A DNA stretch of 64,000 bases from Symbiodinium natans. Its lineage: Eukaryota; Sar; Dinophyceae; Suessiales; Symbiodiniaceae. Shown piece by piece: positions 48,954 through 61,755 of this stretch (positions are counted from its first letter, which is position 1; each line of letters starts with the position of its first letter). The notes beneath the pieces are model-generated. The model did no database searches and was not told the DNA's origin. It saw only the letters and a program-made list of their open reading frames with translations. The stretch is taken from positions 16,017 to 80,016 of the forward strand of contig CAJNDS010000727.1 in NCBI GenBank assembly GCA_905221605.1. Reading direction: 5' to 3'. The translations under genes and the position numbers were made by a program.

Positions 48954-50061
48954 TCAGTCCTCTGCCAATGCGAATTTCAGCTGCCGGGCACGATTGAAAG
49001 TGAGCTTATCCTTTTGGATTCGCTTCACTGCTTTCGCAGCTTTCTCGACATGATCGGCATACTTGGCTGCTTGAAATTCTACGATGAGTTTCTGCCTATG
49101 CTTGGACCCGTCACAGTAGCAAGCAGTCACATATGTCCTCGGGGGCTTCTTGGCAGTGCTCTTCCGGACGAAATGCAAGATGGTTTCCTCCTGCTGCTTC
49201 GCCTCCGCCAACTGTGCAGCTTGGACATCCACCTCTGAGGACTTGGGCACTTCTGCTGTCTCTGCACCTGCCGGCTTCTTCTTCACCTGCCCGGCAGCAG
49301 GCTTAGTCTTCAGGGCAGCCTTCAGGACTTTCTTGCCGGTCACCCGACTTACCGGAGCAGTCAGCCTCGAGCTTGCCTGAGGCAAAGGCCCTCACATGGC
49401 AGCCACGATCAGCATCAAAGTAGTCCTTGAAGTCAGCTGCAGGAGGCACGTCCTCCATTTCGCCTTCCTTTTCAGGAGACACCTCCTCGCCCGAGCTCGC
49501 GATGGAGCGCAAGCTCTGCGAGGACTGCACAGCCACGACCTCCAGCAAGTCCTCTCCATCCTCCTCTTTCTGCATTGTGCGACTGGCCGCAAGACCGTAG
49601 GCATGTCGTACCTTGCTGCCAGGGCTCAGTTCGGCCTTACTGGCAAGGCTCACTTTCTCGACCATGGGCTCGGGACTCGGCTTCGAATCCACAGCTGAAG
49701 GGCTGGCTGCTGAGCTCGCCGAGGTTGTAGAAAGCCGTCTGCATGGTTGCTCCTTGTTCGCCTTCATCACTTGCAGGACCCGCCAAACTGATTCCGGTGT
49801 CTTCTTCCCCGAAGTCACACTTTTGCATTCTCGGACATGCTGAACACATCGCACCAACTGCTGGGCGAAGCTTTTGCAGTCGGACTTGGATGTGTGCTCG
49901 AAAACTAGCTTGCAAGCTTGAAGTAGAAGCTTCTCTGTCGGACGAGAGGTGGCCAGGAGAAGGTCTTTCAGGAAGTCTTCGAACGTCTCGATGACCTTGC
50001 TCGTGTCTGCTATCATGTACTCCGACTCCGGAGGCAGTTTGGTCAAGTTCGCACCTCGCAT
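48954..50061 (-). CDS. Host-type gene of unknown function in two frames
   Basis: Frame 1 runs from MRGANLTKLPPESEYMI (50061) through AQQLVRCVQHVRECKSV and KKTPESVWRVLQVMK to an acidic stretch and ADFKDYFDADRGCHVRAF (about 49380). Frame 2 continues from about 49345 with GKKVLKAALKTKPAAGQVKK, then EETILHFVRKSTAKKPPRTY, VTACYCDGSKHRQKLIVEF and AVKRIQKDKLTFNRARQ, ending at 48954. The change of frame lies near a GGTAAGTC sequence, which could be a splice donor or the site of a one-base indel. The C-terminal part resembles, from memory, short conserved tails common in dinoflagellate multicopy proteins. The true start may be further upstream: an in-frame SFAEIAKL precedes the ATG. Confidence 0.5.
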
Positions 50062-50173
50062 CAGCTTCGCAATTTCGGCAAAGCTGTGTTTTTGGCTCGC
50101 TCCTTCCCAGCCATGCTCTCACAAAAAAAACTCCGTCTGCAGGCAAAGGTAAGCATGCATGCAGTCAGAGCTA

Positions 50174-51596
50174 CTGTGGAGGTCACTTCGGCTTCCCTAC
50201 CTTTTTGGGGTTGATTTCTTGCCCTCTTTTTGTCTCTCCAAATCCACACACCTTTCACCACCCGACTTCCACACTTGAACAGCCAGCAGAACCCAGCCGA
50301 CACACGCAAACACGAAGCCACTTTGCACCCACAAAATATCACACACCCACACTCCATGACACACACGACTTTCTGACCCACAAAACGTCGAAACCACAAC
50401 ACACCACACCCATTACGAAACCCAGGTGAACACACAAAGACACCACTGCAAGGTGTCACTTCTAAGACTCCATGCCTGACCACTCTTACCCACACTGACA
50501 CTTTTCTTGCACACTGAAGCCACCGAAACCACAACACGCACATTCTCATTCTCATGAATATCTTTCAGTTCCGATTGCGATTTTTTCACTGTCTTTCTGG
50601 TCAATCGACAGCTTAGCAGGCTAGCAGCACTCACCAAAACACTTGCTAAACGATCTGTTTGTGTTTTGGTTCTGGGCGGTTTCTCGGAACTCTCTCTCTG
50701 AAAGCTAGAGAAAAATTCTGCTCACACAGACGGACAAAGGCAATTTGAACTGAAGAAAACAAAAAATGTTGCTGTGTATGAATCTGCTGCTAAATCTAAA
50801 GAACATTGTCCAAGTTTTACGACTGGATTCCAGTGTTTTCTCGATTTCTCCAAAGTTCAAAAAAAAACATTGAAAAATAAAACATATTACACTAACCTCT
50901 CATCATGGCCAGACCGACTTGAGAGTCGCCTAGCCTCGTTTTCCTTCCATTCGATTTTTTTGACAAAGCTTTGGGGTTCTCTTGTCTTTGATTTCCAAAA
51001 TGGCCAAACACAAATTCAAGGACAGAAAAGAAACTCTGCTTTCCTGGCTGGGGTGCCCTCAATTCTTTGTCTTTCGTTTTGGTTGCGTGTTGCAATTCTT
51101 CCCTGGATTCAGCACCATTCAACGAATTTTCAAAATTTCTAAAGTTTCCGAAAAATGTTGAAAAACTTCAAAATCAACACTTAACCAGTTAAATTTGTTA
51201 AATTTACTCTGGTGTTTCGCTCGCTTCGCTCGCACTTATTCACATTCTGGAAATACACTTTGCAATTTTCAAGTGGTTTGGCTTGGGCGCGCGCAACCTT
51301 AACGAATCAACACCACGGTTGAACTCGTCTCGTCCTGCAGTTGATTTCTGTCCAAACGGCACTGTCAGAGGCTTTCAAAAACACTTGTTTCAAAGCATTG
51401 AACTTTTCCAAGCTGCAGTTTCCACCGAGCCATTTTAAAAAAACATGTTGCATCTTCAAGTGTTCTTGTTGACTCTGCACCCTTCTTTCTCCTCTTCTGC
51501 CTTCAGGCCTTGCACCAAAACCTGGAGAATCTGAAACCAAGATGAGGGGCAGCAAAATTTATCGAAAAGGTAGGGAAGCTCCAGTGACCTCCACAG
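50174..51596. mobile_element. TIR-bounded module E, copy 1
   Basis: 1,423 bp from CTGTGGAGG to CCTCCACAG. Non-coding. Short inverted ends plus TA at the outer edge resemble a non-autonomous Tc1/mariner-type element, but no transposase is present to confirm the superfamily. Confidence 0.6.
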
Positions 51597-52100
51597 TTAG
51601 AGAGAGTTCCGGTTCCAAACAAGTTCACACTTTGCCGCCTTGCTGCCTGCTGTTCTAATTTTGGGGGAAGACTGACACAAGATTTAGACTGGAACCGACT
51701 GAGAGGCTTATTTGTTTTACTCGCCACGAAAAGCTGTGAAAGCCAGATCTGGCTTCCCGTGTGTGTGAAAAAAACGCCGCAACTGGGCCCAAAAATGGCT
51801 CCTAAACTTGGGTTCCAAATTTGAGGCTCCTACCTGGGTGGCCTTATGTTTACACAGGAAATCCAAAATCTAGGGCCCGTTTTCGGTGCCCAGAATTGAG
51901 CTGCTTTTGGAACCCATTTGAGTTCAATTCTAATTGAAATCAACTTGCAGACAAACAAGATTTTTTCTGTTCGATACTGTTTGCATCAAGGAAAACAAAA
52001 AAACGCCGTCGATACGCGTGTTCTTGGCTGCTAAACTTGTCTTTAGCTGGCATTCAAGACAAAGCAGTCTTGCATTGTTCTTTTTCGCACTGTGCTCGCA
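51597..52100. repeat. Linker L, copy 1
   Basis: 504 bp between modules 1 and 2, recurring at about 53524-54021, 55450-55949 and 57376-57879. It starts TTAGAGAGAGTTCCGG and ends TTTTTCGCACTGTGCTCGCA; the copy before module 3 lacks the 11-bp CTGTGCTCGCA. Confidence 0.85.
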
Positions 52101-55100
52101 CTGTGGAGGTCACTTCGGCTTCCCTACCTTTTTGGGGTTGATTTCTTGCCCTCTTTTTGTCTCTCCAAATCCACACACCTTTCACCACCCGACTTCCACA
52201 CTTGAACAGCCAGCAGAACCCAGCCGACACACGCAAACACGAAGCCACTTTGCACCCACAAAATATCACACACCCACACTCCATGACACACACGACTTTC
52301 TGACCCACAAAACGTCGAAACCACAACACACCACACCCATTACGAAACCCAGGTGAACACACAAAGACACCACTGCAAGGTGTCACTTCTAAGACTCCAT
52401 GCCTGACCACTCTTACCCACACTGACACTTTTCTTGCACACTGAAGCCACCGAAACCACAACACGCACATTCTCATTCTCATGAATATCTTTCAGTTCCG
52501 ATTGCGATTTTTTCACTGTCTTTCTGGTCAATCGACAGCTTAGCAGGCTAGCAGCACTCACCAAAACACTTGCTAAACGATCTGTTTGTGTTTTGGTTCT
52601 GGGCGGTTTCTCGGAACTCTCTCTCTGAAAGCTAGAGAAAAATTCTGCTCACACAGACGGACAAAGGCAATTTGAACTGAAGAAAACAAAAAATGTTGCT
52701 GTGTATGAATCTGCTGCTAAATCTAAAGAACATTGTCCAAGTTTTACGACTGGATTCCAGTGTTTTCTCGATTTCTCCAAAGTTCAAAAAAAAACATTGA
52801 AAAATAAAACATATTACACTAACCTCTCATCATGGCCAGACCGACTTGAGAGTCGCCTAGCCTCGTTTTCCTTCCATTCGATTTTTTTGACAAAGCTTTG
52901 GGGTTCTCTTGTCTTTGATTTCCAAAATGGCCAAACACAAATTCAAGGACAGAAAAGAAACTCTGCTTTCCTGGCTGGGGTGCCCTCAATTCTTTGTCTT
53001 TCGTTTTGGTTGCGTGTTCAATTCTTCCCTGGATTCAGCACCATTCAACGAATTTTCAAAATTTCTAAAGTTTCCGAAAAATGTTGAAAAACTTCAAAAT
53101 CAACACTTAATCAGTTAAATTTTTTAAATTTACTCTGGTGTTTCGCTCGCTTCGCTCGCACTTATTCACATTCTGGAAATACACTTTGCAATTTTCAAGT
53201 GGTTTGGCTTGGGCGTCGCGCGCAACCTTAACGAATCAACACCACGGTTGAACTCGTCTCGTCCTGCAGTTGATTTCTGTCCAAACGGCACTGTCAGAGG
53301 CTTTCAAAAACACTTGTTTCAAAGCATTGAACTTTTCCAAGCTGCAGTTTCCACCGAGCCATTTTAAAAAAACATGTTGCATCTTCAAGTGTTCTTGTTG
53401 ACTCTGCACCCTTCTTTCTCCTCTTCTGCCTTCAGGCCTTGCACCAAAACCTGGAGAATCTGAAACCAAGATGAGGGGCAGCAAAATTGATCGAAAAGGT
53501 AGGGAAGCTCCAGTGACCTCCACAGTTAGAGAGAGTTCCGGTTCCAAACAAGTTCACACTTTGCCGCCTTGCTGCCTGCTGTTCTAATTTTGGGGGAAGA
53601 CTGACACAAGATTTAGACTGGAACCGACTGAGAGGCTTATTTGTTTTACTCGCCACGAAAAGCTGTGAAAGCCAGATCTGGCTTCCCGTGTGTGTGAAAA
53701 AAACGCCGCAACTGGGCCCAAAAATGGCTCCTAAACTTGGGTTCCAAATTTGAGGCTCCAACCTGGGTGGCCTTGTATGTTTACACAGGAAATCCAAAAT
53801 CTAGGGCCCGTTTTCGGTGCCCAGAATTGAGCTGCTTTTGGAACCCATTTGAGTTCAATAATAATTGAAATCAACTTGCAGACAAACAAGATTTTTTCTG
53901 TTCGATACTGTTTGCATCAAGGAAAACAAAAAAACGCCGTCGATACGCGTGTTCTTGGCTTGCTAAACTTGTCTTTAGCTGGCATTCAAGACAAAGCAGT
54001 CTTGCATTGTTCTTTTTCGCACTGTGGAGGTCACTTCGGCTTCCCTACCTTTTTGGGGTTGATTTCTTGCCCTCTTTTTGTCTCTCCAAATCCACACACC
54101 TTTCACCACCCGACTTCCACACTTGAACAGCCAGCAGAACCCAGCCGACACACGCAAACACACGAAGCCACTTTGCACCCACAAAATATCACACACCCAC
54201 ACTCCATGACACACACGACTTTCTGACCCACAAAACGTCGAAACCACAACACACCACACCCATTTACAACGAAACCCAGGTGAACACACAAAGACACCAC
54301 TGCAAGGTGTCACTTCTAAGACTCCATGCCTGACCACTCTTACCCACACTGACACTTTCCTTGCACACTGAAGCCACCGAAACCACAACACGCACATTCT
54401 CATTCTCATGAATATCTTTCAGTTCCGATTGCGATTTTTCACTGTCTTTCTGGTCAATCGACAGCTTAGCAGGCTGGCAGCACTTACCAAAACACTTGCT
54501 AAACGATCTGTTTGTGTTTTGGTTCTGGGCGGTTTCTCTTTCTCTGAAAGCTAGAGAAATCTGCTCACACAGACGGACAAAGGCAATCTGAACTGAAGAA
54601 AACAAAAAGTGTTGCTGTGTATGAATCTGCTGATAAATCTAAAGAACATTGTCCAAGTTTTACGACTGGATTCCAGTGTTTTCTCGATTTCTCCAAATTT
54701 CAAAAAAAAAACATTGAAAAAAAAAAAAACATATTACACTAACCTCTCATCATGGCCAGACCGACTTGAGAGTCGCCTAGCCTCGTTTTCCTTCCATTCG
54801 ATTTTTTTGGCAAAGCTTTTGGGTTCTCTTGTCTTTGATTTCCAAAATGGCCAAACACAAATTCAAGAACAGAAAAGAAACTCTGCTTTCCTGGCTGGGG
54901 TGCCCTCAATTCTTTGTCTTTCGTTTTGGTTGCGTGTTGCAATTCTTCCCTGGATTCAGCACCATTCAACGAATTTTCAAAATTTCTAAAGTTTCCGAAA
55001 AATGTTGAAAAACTTCAAAATCAACACTTAATCAGTTAAATTTGTTAAATTTACTCTGGTGTTTCGCTCGCTTCGCTCGCACTTATTCACATTCTGGAAA

Positions 55101-57879
55101 TACACTTTGCAATTTTCAAGTGGTTTGGCTTGGGCGTCGCGCGCAACCTTAACGAATCAACACCACGGTTGAACTCGTCTCGTCCTGCAGTTGATTTCTG
55201 TCCAAACGGCACTGTCAGAGGCTTTCAAAAACACTTGTTTCAAAGCATTGAACTTTTCCAAGCTGCAGTTTCCACCGAGCCATTTTAAAAAAACATGTTG
55301 CATCTTCAAGTGTTCTTGTTGACTCTGCACCCTTCTTTCTCCTCTTCTGCCTTCAGGCCTTGCACCAAAACCTGGAGAATCTGAAACCAAGATGAGGGGC
55401 AGCAAAATTGATCGAAAAGGTAGGGAAGCTCCAGTGACCTCCACAGTTAGAGAGAGTTCCGGTTCCAAACAAGTTCACACTTTGCCGCCTTGCTGCCTGC
55501 TGTTCTAATTTTGGGGGAAGACTGACACAAGACTTAGACTGGAACCGACTGAGAGGCTTATTTGTTTTACTCGCCACGAAAAGCTGTGAAAGCCAGATCT
55601 GGCTTCCCGTGTGTGAAAAAAACGCCGCAACTGGGCCCAAAAATGGCTCCTAAACTTGGGTTCCAATTTGAGGCTCCAACCTGGGTGGCCTTGTATGTTT
55701 ACACAGGAAATCCAAAATCTAGGGCCCGTTTTCGGTGCCCAGAATTGAGCTGCTTTTGGAACCCATTTGAGTTCAATAATAATTGAAATCAACTCACAGA
55801 CAAACAAGATTTTTTCTATTCGATACTGTTTGCATCAAGGAAAACAAAAAACGCCGTCGATACGCGTGTTCTTGGCTTGCTAAACTTGTCTTTAGCTGGC
55901 ATTCAAGACAAAGCAGTCTTGCATTGTTCTTTTTCGCACTGTGCTCGCACTGTGGAGGTCACTTCGGCTTCCCTACCTTTTTGGGGTTGATTTCTTGCCC
56001 TCTTTTTGTCTCTCCAAATCCACACACCTTTCACCACCCGACTTCCACACTTGAACAGCCAGCAGAACCCAGCCGACACACGCAAACACACGAAGCCACT
56101 TTGCACCCACAAAATATCACACACCCACACTCCATGACACACACGACTTTCTGACCCACAAAACGTCGAAACCACAACACACCACACCCATTACGAAACC
56201 CAGGTGAACACACAAAGACACCACTGCAAGGTGTCACTTCTAAGACTCCATGCCTGACCACTCTTACCCACACTGACACTTTTCTTGCACACTGAAGCCA
56301 CCGAAACCACAACACGCACATTCTCATTCTCATGAATATCTTTCAGTTCCGATTGCGATTTTTTCACTGTCTTTCTGGTCAATCGACAGCTTAGCAGGCT
56401 AGCAGCACTCACCAAAACACTTGCTAAACGATCTGTTTGTGTTTTGGTTCTGGGCGGTTTCTCGGAACTCTCTCTCTGAAAGCTAGAGAAAAATTCTGCT
56501 CACACAGACGGACAAAGGCAATTTGAACTGAAGAAAACAAAAAATGTTGCTGTGTATGAATCTGCTGCTAAATCTAAAGAACATTGTCCAAGTTTTACGA
56601 CTGGATTCCAGTGTTTTCTCGATTTCTCCAAAGTTCAAAAAAAAACATTGAAAAATAAAAACATATTACACTAACCTCTCATCATGGCCAGACCGACTTG
56701 AGAGTCGCCTAGCCTCGTTTTCCTTCCATTCGATTTTTTTGACAAAGCTTTGGGGTTCTCTTGTCTTTGATTTCCAAAATGGCCAAACACAAATTCAAGG
56801 ACAGAAAAGAAACTCTGCTTTCCTGGCTGGGGTGCCCTCAATTCTTTGTCTTTCGTTTTGGTTGCGTGTTGCAATTCTTCCCTGGATTCAGCACCATTCA
56901 ACGAATTTTCAAAATTTCTAAAGTTTCCGAAAAATGTTGAAAAACTTCAAAATCAACACTTAACCAGTTAAATTTGTTAAATTTACTCTGGTGTTTCGCT
57001 CGCTTCGCTCGCACTTATTCACATTCTGGAAATACACTTTGCAATTTTCAAGTGGTTTGGCTTGGGCGCGCGCAACCTTAACGAATCAACACCACGGTTG
57101 AACTCGTCTCGTCCTGCAGTTGATTTCTGTCCAAACGGCACTGTCAGAGGCTTTCAAAAACACTTGTTTCAAAGCATTGAACTTTTCCAAGCTGCAGTTT
57201 CCACCGAGCCATTTTAAAAAAACATGTTGCATCTTCAAGTGTTCTTGTTGACTCTGCACCCTTCTTTCTCCTCTTCTGCCTTCAGGCCTTGCACCAAAAC
57301 CTGGAGAATCTGAAACCAAGATGAGGGGCAGCAAAATTTATCGAAAAGGTAGGGAAGCTCCAGTGACCTCCACAGTTAGAGAGAGTTCCGGTTCCAAACA
57401 AGTTCACACTTTGCCGCCTTGCTGCCTGCTGTTCTAATTTTGGGGGAAGACTGACACAAGATTTAGACTGGAACCGACTGAGAGGCTTATTTGTTTTACT
57501 CGCCACGAAAAGCTGTGAAAGCCAGATCTGGCTTCCCGTGTGTGTGAAAAAAACGCCGCAACTGGGCCCAAAAATGGCTCCTAAACTTGGGTTCCAAATT
57601 TGAGGCTCCTACCTGGGTGGCCTTATGTTTACACAGGAAATCCAAAATCTAGGGCCCGTTTTCGGTGCCCAGAATTGAGCTGCTTTTGGAACCCATTTGA
57701 GTTCAATTCTAATTGAAATCAACTTGCAGACAAACAAGATTTTTTCTGTTCGATACTGTTTGCATCAAGGAAAACAAAAAAACGCCGTCGATACGCGTGT
57801 TCTTGGCTGCTAAACTTGTCTTTAGCTGGCATTCAAGACAAAGCAGTCTTGCATTGTTCTTTTTCGCACTGTGCTCGCA

Positions 57880-59304
57880 CTGTGGAGGTCACTTCGGCTT
57901 CCCTACCTTTTTGGGGTTGATTTCTTGCCCTCTTTTTGTCTCTCCAAATCCACACACCTTTCACCACCCGACTTCCACACTTGAACAGCCAGCAGAACCC
58001 AGCCGACACACGCAAACACGAAGCCACTTTGCACCCACAAAATATCACACACCCACACTCCATGACACACACGACTTTCTGACCCACAAAACGTCGAAAC
58101 CACAACACACCACACCCATTACGAAACCCAGGTGAACACACAAAGACACCACTGCAAGGTGTCACTTCTAAGACTCCATGCCTGACCACTCTTACCCACA
58201 CTGACACTTTTCTTGCACACTGAAGCCACCGAAACCACAACACGCACATTCTCATTCTCATGAATATCTTTCAGTTCCGATTGCGATTTTTTCACTGTCT
58301 TTCTGGTCAATCGACAGCTTAGCAGGCTAGCAGCACTCACCAAAACACTTGCTAAACGATCTGTTTGTGTTTTGGTTCTGGGCGGTTTCTCGGAACTCTC
58401 TCTCTGAAAGCTAGAGAAAAATTCTGCTCACACAGACGGACAAAGGCAATTTGAACTGAAGAAAACAAAAAATGTTGCTGTGTATGAATCTGCTGCTAAA
58501 TCTAAAGAACATTGTCCAAGTTTTACGACTGGATTCCAGTGTTTTCTCGATTTCTCCAAAGTTCAAAAAAAAACATTGAAAAATAGAAACATATTACACT
58601 AACCTCTCATCATGGCCAGACCGACTTGAGAGTCGCCTAGCCTCGTTTTCCTTCCATTCGATTTTTTTGACAAAGCTTTGGGGTTCTCTTGTCTTTGATT
58701 TCCAAAATGGCCAAACACAAATTCAAGGACAGAAAAGAAACTCTGCTTTCCTGGCTGGGGTGCCCTCAATTCTTTGTCTTTCGTTTTGGTTGCGTGTTCA
58801 ATTCTTCCCTGGATTCAGCACCATTCAACGAATTTTCAAAATTTCTAAAGTTTCCGAAAAATGTTGAAAAACTTCAAAATCAACACTTAATCAGTTAAAT
58901 TTTTTAAATTTACTCTGGTGTTTCGCTCGCTTCGCTCGCACTTATTCACATTCTGGAAATACACTTTGCAATTTTCAAGTGGTTTGGCTTGGGCGTCGCG
59001 CGCAACCTTAACGAATCAACACCACGGTTGAACTCGTCTCGTCCTGCAGTTGATTTCTGTCCAAACGGCACTGTCAGAGGCTTTCAAAAACACTTGTTTC
59101 AAAGCATTGAACTTTTCCAAGCTGCAGTTTCCACCGATCCATTTAAAAAAACATGTTGCATTTTCAAGTGTTCTTGTTGACTCTGCACCCTTCTTTCTCC
59201 TCTTCTGCCTTCAGGCCTTGCACCAAAACCTGGAGAATCTGAAACCAAGATGAGGGGCAGCAAAATTTATCGAAAAGGTAGGGAAGCTCCAGTGACCTCC
59301 ACAG
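57880..59304. mobile_element. TIR-bounded module E, copy 5 (right end of array)
   Basis: Last module, ending at 59304 without a following linker. Its sequence variants match copy 2, not copy 4 (for example GCGTGTTCAATTC and GGGCGTCGCGCGC). TA follows at 59305. Confidence 0.6.
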
Positions 59305-59306
59305 TA

Positions 59307-60954
59307 TGTGCAAGCAAGGACATCTCTGGCTGTCAACATATGCATGCATACACAGGAGGTCTTCCTTCCAGCAGGGCTGCACAGAACTCTTCAGGGTTTC
59401 CTGCTTGCTCCAGCACCTTTCCCACTCGACTAAACTCTCAAGCAAGAAGATCAATTTGGAGATACAGCAGCGGTAACCCGCAACATACTTGGAAATACCT
59501 GGCTTTCCTGCACCCCAAACTGGGGCCGCTGGTAAGGCAGCGTGGAACAACAACAGTTGAGATCTGGCCAACCACCATCTTGCCGCCGGCCTTAAGATGA
59601 CAGAGTCCCCCTCCAGAGACCTCCCTTACCAGTTTGGGCAAGTGTCCACCCTTCAACAGCGGAAATCTGGCCAAACGCCGTCTTGCAGCGACTTGGCACG
59701 ACCTTCTGCGTCGGTGCAAAAGGAACGTCAAAGTAACCTGGACCTGACTTGGAGCTGGAACACCCCCAGGGTAACCCGCACATGAGCGTCCCGACGCCGA
59801 GCGGACAGCCTGTGCGCCGGTGAGAGCTTCCCAAGGCGCAGCATCATCGGCAAAAAAAGGGGGAGGGGTGCACGAGCAAGATGAACACCGTCCTGAGCCA
59901 CGGCGGATAGGAGCAAAAAAAGGGGAGAAGGGTTTGAGCAATGGTGAGCATCAGCAAACAAAAAGGAGGGGCGTCAGGTACTTGCAGGCAAAGCCGCTTC
60001 CCCTAGCCCCTTGAGCCCTAAAGTCTTCTTCTGCTGTCTTCTTCTGGCGTCTCCACCTAGACAACCGGGCAGTGGAAAGATGAACACTCTTGCACGCAAC
60101 AGGCTGTCTGTGACACTGTGCTAGGTGTGCCAGAAGCGGCGTGAAGCCAACTGGACGCGTAAAAGCCAGACAGCTATCGAGCTTGCAACATGCCTTTTTC
60201 GAGACGATGGTGCTCAAGCCTGCGCACGTTTGAACGCAACAGCTGGCATCTGTCAGAAGCATGGAAGCTGCCCGCGTACTGTCAACCACAAACCACTGGA
60301 ACATGTGTACAATTGGCATGCGCCTTCACAGCAATCTGATGTACTCAGGCTTATGGAAGACATAGCTGACAGCTTCGGAAGAAAGGATGCAGGACATGTG
60401 AACGATGCACAGGACGGAGAGCAACAAGTCTGGAAATCCAAGGTTGTCGCCTGCCTGTTGCCTGGATTAGGCGTGCACCCGATGGCAAGCAGCAGTTTTC
60501 CTGTCGCACATCAGTTGAGCCCGACTTGGCTGGGCATGACAAGCCAGAGCACGCGGGCATTCGCAGGCCTCAGCACACGCGCGGCCGCGGCCCGCCCTCC
60601 CGCCCAAGCCCCCTCCCACCGCCCTACATGCTTGAAAAAAAGCGGGCGCGGTTCAAAGCAAGCTCAAAAATCAAGAAAACATGTCAAAAATCATGCATGC
60701 CCGAGCCGTTCAGAACGAAGGACAACACTTCCAAAACATTGTTGCATGTGGAAAAAGCCTTTGTCTGCTCCAACTTGAAAGGAAAAACAGTTATTTGTAT
60801 TTTTCAATCGGTTCTTGAGCCAGAGCTGCCTCCTGGCGTCCATTTCTGCCCCCAAAAGCGGCTTGCCCAAAAATGGTTGCAGAGTCTTCCCCTATCATTA
60901 TATGGCTTCGTGGTTTAGGCACAGAGCACAGACAGAGTTCCGGCTTCTTGGCTT
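59307..60954. other. Interval with no recognised gene
   Basis: About 1.6 kb. A single AGGAG-GTCT-TCCT hairpin-like sequence lies at 59354. Between about 59520 and 59700 a roughly 110-bp stretch with ATCTGGCCAA-CACC-TCTTGC is repeated imperfectly. Near 59850-59970 GCAAAAAAAGGGG recurs. A plus-strand open frame at 60125-60778 has no features I can support as protein. Near 60580-60615 the DNA is extremely GC-rich. Confidence 0.5.
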
Positions 60955-61755
60955 TCACGTCTCATACAGCGGCTGCTTGCAGTCTATACAGATTGAATTA
61001 CCTTCGAGCCACTCGCGCTCCTCGCTCTGCAACTCCTCCAGCTCACGCAGCCAAGAGTTCGACGTCAGAATCATAGCGACGTTGTAGACATACACACTGT
61101 AGGTGAACAGATTTGTTCCAGAGTGGGCGAGCGTAACCTCTTCTGTGGATCCCTGAAACAGGCGACGATTGCGCAAAACCATGTCCGCGGAACCTTCATC
61201 ATACAAGATGGCGCGGTGGACCAAAGGGTTGAAGCCACGCAAGTCAGGCTGACTCACGCCACAGCAGTTGAGCTCTAGTGTCTGGCGATGACCGAAGAGG
61301 CTGCGAGCATAGATTGTTTTACCAAGTCGCGTGGGACCAGTTAAAACAAGGAAGCTCCTTCGGAACATGGGGCGGGCGAACTGTGGCAAGAAGTCGCGCT
61401 GGACCTGCTCCAGCACAACGGCTGTCTTCATGAGGGGCTGAAGGTCCAGGAGCGCTTGCGCCTTGCGCGCTGCAACGGCCTCTGTCTGCATGCACTGTGC
61501 ATGGAACTTCATGTTGTCTAAATAGGCTTTCACGTGCTTCTTGCAGCGCAGGTACTCCTTCTCCGCAACCTGCTCCGTAATTTTACAGGCCTGCCATAAA
61601 TTGGTAATCCAATCCGGCGCAATTGGAAAGGTGGTGAAGGCAGGAGCTGTCGTCGTCATATGAATGGAGCCAATCTTCGGAACCTGTAAATAATAATGCC
61701 CCTGATCGTATGCCTTTCGGCAAGCTTTTCCACGAGCTTGCTTGCACTCCACAGA
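60955..61755 (-). CDS. Rep-like gene, exon 2 (SF3-type helicase part)
   Basis: Second exon of a CRESS-type replication-protein-like gene. After a segment with YYLQVPKIGS (position of rolling-circle motif III) and a helical linker, it carries a P-loop LTGPTRLGKT, a Walker B AILYDEGSADM and a motif C-like MILTSNSWL. It ends WLEGNSICIDCKQPLYE at 60955. This is the P-loop/B/C set of superfamily 3 helicases in Reps of small single-stranded DNA replicons. The frame is open further upstream to 61806, but splicing from 61984 to 61755 is in phase (CAG|TCT). From memory, Rep-like genes of this kind are repeated in dinoflagellate genomes; whether they are domesticated or part of a transposon is unknown. 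Confidence 0.65.
   Translation of the reverse strand, partial: SVECKQARGKACRKAYDQGHYYLQVPKIGSIHMTTTAPAFTTFPIAPDWITNLWQACKITEQVAEKEYLRCKKHVKAYLDNMKFHAQCMQTEAVAARKAQALLDLQPLMKTAVVLEQVQRDFLPQFARPMFRRSFLVLTGPTRLGKTIYARSLFGHRQTLELNCCGVSQPDLRGFNPLVHRAILYDEGSADMVLRNRRLFQGSTEEVTLAHSGTNLFTYSVYVYNVAMILTSNSWLRELEELQSEEREWLEGNSICIDCKQPLYET

Larger units (their letters stand above)
50174..59304. repeat. Composite tandem array, period about 1.93 kb, bounded by inverted ends
   Basis: Five copies of a 1.42-kb module E alternate with four copies of a linker L of about 504 bp. Module starts are 50174, 52101, 54022, 55950 and 57880 (spacings 1927, 1921, 1928 and 1930). Each E begins CTGTGGAGGTCACT...GCTTCCCTACCTTTT and ends with its inverse, giving about 32-bp inverted ends with three mismatches. 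The array begins and ends exactly with E, and TA stands on both outer sides (50172-50173 and 59305-59306). Copies are nearly identical. Neither E nor L encodes a recognisable protein; the frames inside are Cys/Val- or Phe/Ser-biased artefacts. Confidence 0.95.

Noticed and set aside
50197-58261. Repeated Cys/Val-rich and Phe/Ser-rich open frames in the 1.93-kb array
   Set aside because: They recur only because the DNA repeats, have no recognisable motif, shift frame between copies and have skewed composition. Treated as non-coding.
50174-59304. CRISPR-like array
   Set aside because: The repeat unit is 1.9 kb, there are no short spacers, and the context is eukaryotic.
59354-59366. AGGAGGTCTTCCT as a member of the double-hairpin family
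   Set aside because: Only one hairpin, with an incomplete stem (TCCT instead of CTCCT).
60125-60778. 217-codon plus-strand ORF
   Set aside because: No motif, irregular composition and a GC-rich low-complexity tail. Too weak to call a gene.
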